A stretch of DNA of 64,000 nucleotides from positions 124,001 through 188,000 of the forward strand of contig CAZSWV010000001.1 of the NCBI GenBank assembly GCA_964611295.1, read 5' to 3'. The stretch is from B73-G16 sp964611295 (GTDB lineage Bacteria; Desulfobacterota; B13-G15). This document shows, in pieces, positions 58,040 through 64,000 of the stretch. The number at the start of each line of letters is the position of its first letter. Position 1 is the stretch's first letter. The translations under genes were made by a program, and so were the position numbers. The notes beneath the pieces are model-generated. The model had not been told where the DNA came from and did not search any database. It saw only the letters and a program-made list of their open reading frames with translations.

Positions 58040-58855
58040 ATGAAGAAATGGATCTTATTTATTTCCGGGGCATTGGTTTTGGTTTTAAGTACTCTACAGT
58101 TGTTGGCACAAGAAGCACTAGTATTACAAGGATCAACCACAGTATTGCCTATCGCACAAAGGGCGGCTGAGGCCTTTAAGAAACTGCATCCCGAAGCATC
58201 CGTTACAGTGAGAGGGGGTGGGTCTGGAGTAGGTATAGCTGGTCTATTGGATGGGACCTGTGATATCGCTATGTCCTCACGCAAAATAAAGGAATCCGAA
58301 TTAAAAATAGCCCAAGGAAAAGGGATAACGGTTAAGGAGTTCCCCATAGCCATTGATGCCCTTGCGGTGATAGTCCATCCGTCCAATCCTGTTAAGAATT
58401 TGACCTTAAGCGATCTTAAAAGGATATATACTGGAGAGGTTACCAATTGGAAGGTGCTACAAGGATTTGACAGTAAGGTTGTAGTTGTGTCAAGGGATTC
58501 TGCCTCAGGTACTTTCGAGTGCTTTAACCACCTCGTATTAGGGGAAGCCCCTTTGACCCCTCGGGCTCTTTATCAAGCGTCCAATAAAGGTGTCGTTACC
58601 GTCGTTGCTACGGCAAAAGGGGCGATAGGGTATGTAGGATTGGCATATGTTGAGCCGAGGGTGAAGGCCATATCGGTTGAAGGGGTGGCGCCTTCTATAG
58701 AGACCGTTCGATCAGGTCGTTATCCCCTGAAGCGTGAACTTTTCTTTTACACCCGTGGTGAACCCCAAGGTCTTGCCAAATCCTTCATAGATTTCGTATT
58801 ATCGAAGGACGGGCAACGCCTTATACAACAAGTCGGTTACGTTCCCGTGAAGTGA
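58040..58855 (+). CDS. pstS: Phosphate ABC transporter substrate-binding protein PstS
   Basis: High-affinity periplasmic phosphate binder. A signal peptide (cleavage near LLAQEA, residue 24) is followed by LQGSTTVLPIAQRAAEAF and the phosphate-binding GGGSGVGIAGLLDGTCDIAMSSR and SRDSASGTFECF. 271 residues, in the shorter PstS group. AAAGGAGGTG lies before the ATG. It is the first gene of the pstSCAB-phoU set. Confidence 0.96.
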   Translation: MKKWILFISGALVLVLSTLQLLAQEALVLQGSTTVLPIAQRAAEAFKKLHPEASVTVRGGGSGVGIAGLLDGTCDIAMSSRKIKESELKIAQGKGITVKEFPIAIDALAVIVHPSNPVKNLTLSDLKRIYTGEVTNWKVLQGFDSKVVVVSRDSASGTFECFNHLVLGEAPLTPRALYQASNKGVVTVVATAKGAIGYVGLAYVEPRVKAISVEGVAPSIETVRSGRYPLKRELFFYTRGEPQGLAKSFIDFVLSKDGQRLIQQVGYVPVK

Positions 58856-58878
58856 TGAAAAGAAGAGGAGAAAAGTTA

Positions 58879-59727
58879 ATGGAGAGGGCCATCAAAGCGA
58901 TGGCCCTCTCATCCTTTATAGTGGTATTACTGATCGTTTTATTTCTCTTGAAGGAAGGGATCTTTACCTTCAAGTGGGTTAAGCCCAAAGAGTTCTTTTT
59001 AGGTTTGACGTGGTTTCCCACCCAAGAACCGCCCAAAGTCGGGTTGGTCCCTCTCCTATGGGGGTCAATCCTTGTGACCTTTGGTGCCATCGTATGGAGC
59101 GCTCCATTAGGGGTGGGTCTAGCGATATATCTGGCTGAAATCGCCTCTGCACGCCTTAGGGGTATCCTCAAACCGGCTTTGGAGATCCTAGCGGGGATAC
59201 CTTCGGTGGTATTTGGTTTTTTTGGGATGGTCTTCCTGGGTCCTTTTTTGCAGGAAGTCTTTGGTATCCCCACGGGTCTATGTGCCTTAAACGCTTCTAT
59301 ACTGTTAGGTTTCATGGCCCTGCCCACCATAGTCAGCCTGTCTGAAGACGCCCTTTCAGCTGTACCCTGGACGTTGAAAGAGGCCTCTTTAGCCCTAGGG
59401 GCTACTCGGTGGCAGACTATAAAGTATGTGTCTTTGCCCGTAGCTTCAGGTGGGATCCTTTCGGCGGTTATCCTAGGGGTGGGAAGGGCTATAGGTGAAA
59501 CGATGACCGTGCTTATGGCTGCGGGTAATGCCCCTATTGTATCTTTGTCCTTTTTGGAACCGGTGAGGACCATGACCGCGACCATAGCCCTAGAGATGGC
59601 CGAGGCCCCTAAAGGTTCAGTTCATTATCACGCACTTTTTGCCATAGGGGTGGTCCTTTTGCTTGTTTCCATGGCTTTTAACGTGCTAGCAGATTTCTTC
59701 CAAGAACGTTGGAGGAAGGGTATTTGA
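58879..59727 (+). CDS. pstC: Phosphate ABC transporter permease PstC
   Basis: Six-helix permease (about 282 residues): ILAGIPSVVFGFFG, EDALSAVPWTLKEASLALGATRWQTI coupling loop, and GRAIGETMTVLMAAGN. The ATG at 58879 has GAGGAG eight bases upstream; a start at 58855 (overlap with pstS stop) would add eight residues. Confidence 0.95.
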   Translation: MERAIKAMALSSFIVVLLIVLFLLKEGIFTFKWVKPKEFFLGLTWFPTQEPPKVGLVPLLWGSILVTFGAIVWSAPLGVGLAIYLAEIASARLRGILKPALEILAGIPSVVFGFFGMVFLGPFLQEVFGIPTGLCALNASILLGFMALPTIVSLSEDALSAVPWTLKEASLALGATRWQTIKYVSLPVASGGILSAVILGVGRAIGETMTVLMAAGNAPIVSLSFLEPVRTMTATIALEMAEAPKGSVHYHALFAIGVVLLLVSMAFNVLADFFQERWRKGI

Positions 59728-60581
59728 GGGACAAGAGGCTTTTACACCAAACGTTCTGGTTCGGTGCCTTTAGGACGATGGCCCTTTTGGTTTTGATCCT
59801 CTTTGGGGGTTTTTTGGCTGTGTTGCTTTCGAAAGGCACAAGGGTTATAAGTTGGGAATTCCTCACTCAACCCCCAAGGGAAGGACTTACTCAAGGTGGG
59901 ATATTTCCTGCGATCATAGGGACAGCTTGGTTAGGCATTGGGGCTATAATAGTCGCCTTCCCCATAGGGGTAGCTTCTGGTATCTATCTGGCCTTTTATG
60001 CCCCCCAGAACGTTTTCACCCGCTTGATACGTTTGAGCGTCAACAACCTCGCAGGTACTCCTTCTATAGTGTTCGGCCTCTTTGGGCTTGCAGCCTTCGT
60101 CAAGGGTTTGGGATTGGGGGTGTGTGTGCTTTCGGGTGTCTTGACCCTTGCTACTATGGTCCTCCCTGTGATCATTCGGGCCACCGAAGAGGCTTTGAGG
60201 TCCGTACCGAAGGACTTCATCGAAGCCAGTTATGCCCTAGGGGCTACTAAGTTTCAAACGATATGGCATATAGTCCTACCGAGTTCGTTCGGCTGGATAT
60301 TGACAGGAGTGATCCTTGCCCTTTCTAGGGCAGCTGGAGAGACCGCACCCATCATGTTTACGGCTGCGACCTTTTACCTCACCAAGCCTTCCCTTTCACC
60401 CCTGTCTGAGACGATGGCCCTTCCTTTTCACATATATGCACTGGTTACCGAAGGCCTTGACCCTGAAGTGCACACGAAGATAGCCTATGGTACCACTGTA
60501 GTGCTTTTGGCACTAGTAATGATTTTGAACTTATGGGCCATACTTTATAGAAGGCATCTGCAAAAGGAAAAGAGATGGTGA
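59724..60581 (+). CDS. pstA: Phosphate ABC transporter permease PstA
   Basis: Second permease, 285 residues: NLAGTPSIVFGLFGLAAF, ATEEALRSVPKDFIEASYALGATKFQTIWH and SRAAGETAPIMFTAA. TTG at 59724 overlaps the pstC stop (TTGA) with GGAGG upstream and gives a normal N-terminal helix; the earlier TTG at 59709 is less likely. Confidence 0.95.
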   Translation: MRDKRLLHQTFWFGAFRTMALLVLILFGGFLAVLLSKGTRVISWEFLTQPPREGLTQGGIFPAIIGTAWLGIGAIIVAFPIGVASGIYLAFYAPQNVFTRLIRLSVNNLAGTPSIVFGLFGLAAFVKGLGLGVCVLSGVLTLATMVLPVIIRATEEALRSVPKDFIEASYALGATKFQTIWHIVLPSSFGWILTGVILALSRAAGETAPIMFTAATFYLTKPSLSPLSETMALPFHIYALVTEGLDPEVHTKIAYGTTVVLLALVMILNLWAILYRRHLQKEKRW

Positions 60582-61336
60582 CCTTGCCAAAAATAAAGAT
60601 CAAGGTAGAAAGCTTGAACTTCTGGTTTGGGCAGTACCATTGTCTGAAGGACATAAACCTACAGATCCCAGAAAACCGCATTACTGCCATAATGGGGCCT
60701 TCAGGATGTGGCAAGTCGACTTTTCTCAGGTGTTTGAATAGGATGAACGAACTTTATCCCCATGCACGGATAAAAGGCCGTGTACTTTTGGATGGTGAGG
60801 ACATCTATTCAGAAAAGGTGGATCCTTCCCAACTTAGGAAACGAGTTGGTATGGTCTTCCAGAAGCCCAATCCTTTGCCCAAATCCATCTTCGAAAACGT
60901 GGCCTATGGGTTGAAGATACACGGTATGAAGCAAGGTATAGAGGAAAGGGTAGAGAAGGCCCTAAGGGACGCTGCCTTATGGGATGAGGTCAAGGATAAA
61001 CTTCATCGCAGTGCCTTCGAACTTTCAGGAGGTCAACAGCAGAGGCTTTGTATAGCAAGGTGTTTAGCACTTGAACCAGAGGTACTACTGCTTGACGAAC
61101 CGGCAAGCGCTTTGGATCCCATATCCACTGCAAAACTTGAGGAACTTTTGGCTTCCTTGAAACAGCGGTATACCATTGTCATAGTTACCCATAACCTACA
61201 ACAGGCCGCAAGGGTTTCGGACTATACCGCTTTTATGTACCTTGGGGAAATAGTGGAGTTCGGGACTACGGGTGAGATATTCACACGGCCGAAAGACCCG
61301 CGTACGGAGCGATATCTCACGGGTAAGTTCGGTTGA
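60575..61336 (+). CDS. pstB: Phosphate ABC transporter ATP-binding protein PstB
   Basis: ATPase subunit, 253 residues: GPSGCGKSTFLRCLNRMNEL (the NRMN string is typical of PstB), MVFQKPNPLPKSIFENVAYG, LSGGQQQRLCIARCLA, LLLDEPASALDP and VTHNLQQAARVSD. All motifs are intact. The ATG overlaps pstA by 7 bp. Confidence 0.97.
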   Translation: MVTLPKIKIKVESLNFWFGQYHCLKDINLQIPENRITAIMGPSGCGKSTFLRCLNRMNELYPHARIKGRVLLDGEDIYSEKVDPSQLRKRVGMVFQKPNPLPKSIFENVAYGLKIHGMKQGIEERVEKALRDAALWDEVKDKLHRSAFELSGGQQQRLCIARCLALEPEVLLLDEPASALDPISTAKLEELLASLKQRYTIVIVTHNLQQAARVSDYTAFMYLGEIVEFGTTGEIFTRPKDPRTERYLTGKFG

Positions 61337-61349
61337 AGGAGGGGCAGAT

Positions 61350-62006
61350 ATGCTTCACCAAGAGTTAGAGAAACTTAAGGAGATGTTGATAGAAAGCGCT
61401 ACTTTGGTACAGGCCATGATAGAGCGTAGCATAGAGGGCCTACTGAGGAGAGACAGGGACCTACTTTTGAAGGTCATAGAAGTGGACGAGCCTAGGGAAA
61501 ACAACTTGGAGATAGAAATCGACGAAAAGGGGATAGAGCTCATAGCTCGCTATCAGCCCCAGGCAAAGGACCTAAGGACTATAGTCATGATCCTTAAGAT
61601 GAACAACGACCTAGAAAGGATGGGAGACGAAGCGGTTAACATCTCTCAAAGTGCCATATTCCTTATAGATAAACCTCTAGTAAAACCCCTGATAGACATC
61701 CCAAGGATGGCAGAAGAGTCAATAAAGATGGTGAGGGACAGCCTTAATGCCTTCCTTACGGAAAACCCCGAGTTGGCCAAGGAGGTTTGCCTCAGGGATT
61801 CGGTCGTCGATGGTTTGAGGGATCAAATATGGAGGGAGCTCATCACCTTCATGGCTTCTGACCCTTCTACCATTGAGAGGGCCTTACACCTATTAAGGAT
61901 TTCCAGGTGTTTGGAGAGGGTTGCAGACCTTGCTACCAACCTTGCAGAAGACACAGTTTACATTGTCAAAGGGGAGATAATAAAGCACCATAGGGGAGAG
62001 CTTTGA
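61350..62006 (+). CDS. phoU: Phosphate signalling protein PhoU
   Basis: Two three-helix repeats in 218 residues with the metal-binding patterns IARYQPQAKDLRTIVMILKMNNDLERMGDEAVNI and the second-repeat LRISRCLERVADLATNLAEDTVYIV. PhoU ties Pst transport state to PhoR. GAAGGAGGGG precedes the ATG at 61350; an upstream in-frame GTG at 61272 inside pstB is rejected. Confidence 0.96.
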   Translation: MLHQELEKLKEMLIESATLVQAMIERSIEGLLRRDRDLLLKVIEVDEPRENNLEIEIDEKGIELIARYQPQAKDLRTIVMILKMNNDLERMGDEAVNISQSAIFLIDKPLVKPLIDIPRMAEESIKMVRDSLNAFLTENPELAKEVCLRDSVVDGLRDQIWRELITFMASDPSTIERALHLLRISRCLERVADLATNLAEDTVYIVKGEIIKHHRGEL

Positions 62007-62806
62007 GCTGGGACCAGTTGTTGGATGTAGCCATAAAGGCCGCAAGAAGGGCAGGTGAACTTCAACTCCGTTACTTCCAAAAGGGCTTCAAGGTGGAATA
62101 CAAAGGGGAGATAAATTTGGTAACGGAAGTAGACAAGTTATGTGAACAGGAGATTGTAGAGTATATAAGGAGCCATTATCCAGATCATGGGGTCCTTACC
62201 GAAGAGGGTCTCTTCGAAGGCGTTTCGCATACTGATGTCCCTTGCCTTTGGATAATAGATCCCTTGGATGGAACTACCAACTATGCCCATGGTTATCCGG
62301 TCTTCAGCGTCTCCATAGCCCTCCAGGTCCGTGGTGAATTGGTCCTCGGGGTGGTATTTGACCCCACACGTGATGAGCTTTTCTGGGGCTTTAAGGGGAA
62401 AGGGAGTTACCTCAACGGTGAGCGTCTGAGAGTTTCGAGGACAAGTAGGCTTTCCAAAGGTCTACTTGCAACAGGTTTCCCTTACGATCTCAAAGAGGAC
62501 CCCGTGAACAATTTGGACCACTTCAACAGGATGATTATGAAGGCGCAGGCTATAAGAAGGGGAGGTAGTGCAGCCCTTGACCTATGCTATGTAGCAGCAG
62601 GTAGGCTTGACGGCTTTTGGGAGTTAAAACTTTCTCCATGGGACATAGCTGCAGGTATTCTCATAGTGAGGGAAGCCTTTGGAAGGGTCACGGACTTCGA
62701 TGGTCATCCTATAGGTCCTTATAGTCGTGAGGTTGTGGCTTCAAACGGGTTAATACATGAGGAGATGTTGGAGGTATTAAGATACGGTAAAAGGCCTACC
62801 ACCTAA
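62003..62806 (+). CDS. Inositol monophosphatase family protein
   Basis: Li-sensitive phosphatase fold, 267 residues: LVTEVDKLCEQEI, LTEEG, metal motif IDPLDGTTNYAHGYPVFSVSIAL, and C-terminal ELKLSPWDIAAGILIVREAFG. It could act on inositol phosphate, fructose bisphosphate or other substrates. The TTG start overlaps the phoU stop (TTGA), so it may be part of the phosphate operon. It overlaps the convergent fabH by 11 bp. Confidence 0.93.
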   Translation: MSWDQLLDVAIKAARRAGELQLRYFQKGFKVEYKGEINLVTEVDKLCEQEIVEYIRSHYPDHGVLTEEGLFEGVSHTDVPCLWIIDPLDGTTNYAHGYPVFSVSIALQVRGELVLGVVFDPTRDELFWGFKGKGSYLNGERLRVSRTSRLSKGLLATGFPYDLKEDPVNNLDHFNRMIMKAQAIRRGGSAALDLCYVAAGRLDGFWELKLSPWDIAAGILIVREAFGRVTDFDGHPIGPYSREVVASNGLIHEEMLEVLRYGKRPTT

Positions 62807-63785
62807 TAAGGGCACTACCCCATGTGAGTCCCCCACCAAAGGCAGTGAGCAAGACCAAGTCTCCTCTTTTTATACGACCACTTCTTACTGCCTCATCCAA
62901 GGCAACAGGGACTGTGGCTGATGACATGTTCCCATAACGTTCGATATTGACATAGACCTTATCCATGGAGATCCCAAGTCTTTTTGCCATTCCTTGGATG
63001 ATCCGTAAGTTCGCCTGATGGGGTATTATGAGGTCAACTTGGTCGATGGTTATGCCGTTATAGTTCAAGGCTTCCTCACATGCGTCAGCGAACTTCTTTA
63101 CCGCTATCTTGAAGGAGTGGTTGGCTTCAATCATCTTCAGGTAATGGAGCTTTTTATCTACGCTTTCGTGAGATATAGGTGTGGTTTTCGAACCACCCCC
63201 AGGTAGGAGCAAGGAATCGCCATTGGCGCCATCGGTATGGATGTGGATGGACAAAATGCCGCGGTCTTCTTCCTCTACTTCCTTAAGGACCACAGCCCCA
63301 GCACCATCTCCCCAGAGGATGCAAGACGTCCTATCAGTCCAGTCCACCGTTCGGGTCATGACCTCGGATGCGACCACCAGGGCGTTCTTAAAGGTGCCGT
63401 TCTTCAGGTACTGTTCAGCTACAGAAAGGGCAAAAATAAATCCAGTACAAGCTGCCGTTATGTCCATGCTTACAGCGTTTACAGCCCCAAGCTTTCCCTC
63501 GAGCCAATTGGCCCCTGCAGGACAATGGGTATCAGGGGTTATCGTGGCCATGATGATGAGCTCGATTTCCTCGGGTTTCATGCCAGCGGACTCAAGGGCC
63601 CGTTCCGAAGCTACTTTTGCAAGGTCACTTGCGGCTTGGTCTGGTGCCGCTACCCTCCTTTCCCTTATTCCTGTACGGGTATATATCCATTCGTCTGAGG
63701 TGTCCAAGATCTTTTCCAGGTCAAAGTTGGTAAGCACCTTTTCAGGCACATATGAACCTGTTCCTACTATGCCTATCCTTTTCAT
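62796..63785 (-). CDS. fabH: 3-oxoacyl-ACP synthase III
   Basis: Starts fatty acid synthesis by condensing acyl-CoA with malonyl-ACP. The catalytic triad is visible: C113 in DITAACTGF, His in IIPHQANLRI and Asn in ERYGNMSSAT. At 329 residues it is full length, opening RIGIVGTGSYVPEKVLTN. It overlaps the upstream reading frame at the window end by 4 bp; plsX and rpmF, often upstream of fabH, would lie outside the window. Confidence 0.97.
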   Translation of the reverse strand: MKRIGIVGTGSYVPEKVLTNFDLEKILDTSDEWIYTRTGIRERRVAAPDQAASDLAKVASERALESAGMKPEEIELIIMATITPDTHCPAGANWLEGKLGAVNAVSMDITAACTGFIFALSVAEQYLKNGTFKNALVVASEVMTRTVDWTDRTSCILWGDGAGAVVLKEVEEEDRGILSIHIHTDGANGDSLLLPGGGSKTTPISHESVDKKLHYLKMIEANHSFKIAVKKFADACEEALNYNGITIDQVDLIIPHQANLRIIQGMAKRLGISMDKVYVNIERYGNMSSATVPVALDEAVRSGRIKRGDLVLLTAFGGGLTWGSALIRW

Positions 63786-63994
63786 ACCGCGTCCTCCTTG
63801 GTTTTCTCGACATCCTCAACGGCTTCTTGAAAGGCCCTTTCCAGTTCTTGACGGTCTACTTCCCCCTCCATCTCGCTTCCGACCTCTTTCATCCACCTCT
63901 CAAAGGCGCGGAGATCACCCGACTCCAAATCCCCCCAACGCGAAGGGTCCGTTAAGCGTTCTATCCTTTTTTCCTCGGATCTAAACACGTTCAC
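63782..63994 (-). CDS. Small charged protein of unknown function, possibly incomplete
   Basis: A 70-residue frame from GTG 63994, rich in Glu, Arg and Asp (ERLTDPSRWGDLESGDL; AFQEAVEDVEKTKEDAV), predicted helical, no membrane segment. The frame stays open to the window edge, so the true start may be outside. It is coupled to fabH by ATGA. I do not recognise the family. Confidence 0.5.
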   Translation of the reverse strand: MNVFRSEEKRIERLTDPSRWGDLESGDLRAFERWMKEVGSEMEGEVDRQELERAFQEAVEDVEKTKEDAV

Positions 63995-64000
63995 CTTCGA

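Noticed and set aside
58821..59585. 254-codon minus-strand frame over pstC
   Set aside because: Antisense shadow of PstC; no motif, and it would interrupt the pst operon.
63181..63984. 267-codon plus-strand frame over fabH
   Set aside because: Ser-rich shadow of FabH, whose catalytic triad is intact on the minus strand.

Overview
The window reads as chromosomal DNA of a thermophilic, Gram-negative-type bacterium, probably in or near the Desulfobacterota/Thermodesulfobacteriota. This is inference from gene content: a DUF39 homocysteine-biosynthesis protein, a MJ0042-type zinc-ribbon protein, the two-domain B12-binding radical SAM/DUF2344 protein, a bifunctional-nuclease-domain protein and a deoxyhypusine-synthase-like protein. 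Arginine is mostly AGG, isoleucine often ATA, and proteins are rich in Lys/Glu/Arg, as in thermophiles. Coding is very dense: most neighbours overlap by ATGA, GTGA or TGATG, several convergent genes overlap at their 3' ends, and no gene-free stretch exceeds 300 bases. I see no phage, insertion sequence, CRISPR array, rRNA or plasmid gene. There is one tRNA, tRNA-Arg(CCU).

Layout. 1-2237: ftsK and tRNA-Arg. 2242-5711 (minus): a ribosomal bS22/mS38-like 29-residue ORF, an M50 membrane protease, a PHP phosphoesterase, undecaprenyl-diphosphatase and an ArsA-type ATPase. 5843-14131 (plus): an enoyl-CoA hydratase, then after a hairpin a tight run of an NMT1/SsuA-type ABC importer, a GalT/HIT-like protein, a SagB-type nitroreductase, a THEP1 NTPase, a spore-photoproduct-lyase-like radical SAM protein, a PP-loop protein and a TPR protein. 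14081-18162 (minus): histone-deacetylase-like hydrolase, SIS isomerase and deoxyhypusine-synthase-like protein, then an ArsR-thioredoxin-CcdA-thioredoxin redox unit. 18199-20748: fused radical SAM/DUF2344 protein. 20705-25628 (minus): cNMP-binding protein, homocysteine-biosynthesis protein, ClpX-like AAA+ ATPase, DnaJ-type co-chaperone and bifunctional nuclease.

25695-30423 (plus): tgt, then fur-feoA-feoB under a visible Fur box, pyrF and a zinc-ribbon protein. 30347-37900 (minus): Sir2, PhoH, YbeY, an ECF sigma/anti-sigma/periplasmic-protein trio, flavodoxin, EamA transporter, adenine deaminase and a glycosyltransferase. 38035-40175 (plus): FIST and HD-GYP signalling proteins. 40182-46346 (minus): a DedA, ArnT-like, DegT, GT2, Gfo/Idh and flippase-like operon that looks like an amino-sugar surface modification pathway. 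46423-53178 (plus, with one minus ABM-domain gene): HAD phosphatase, LarC, hemE-hemH-hemY, tsaC, DUF72. 53144-54397 (minus): cinA.

54436-62806: a complete phosphate-starvation locus. phoB-phoR is followed by a ParB/sulfiredoxin-fold gene on the minus strand. A four-copy, 11-bp-period Pho-box array sits between that gene and a plus-strand operon of metallophosphoesterase, pstS, pstC, pstA, pstB, phoU and inositol monophosphatase. The window ends with fabH and an upstream reading frame open to the edge, both minus.

Most of the window is housekeeping. Best candidates for new biology: the ParB/sulfiredoxin-fold member of the Pho locus, the ClpX-like/DnaJ/nuclease operon, the importer-to-PP-loop operon, the deacetylase/SIS/deoxyhypusine-synthase-like trio, the cysteine-rich in-frame extension upstream of thioredoxin, several RNA hairpins at translation starts, and a marked excess of the palindrome AAGGCCTT.
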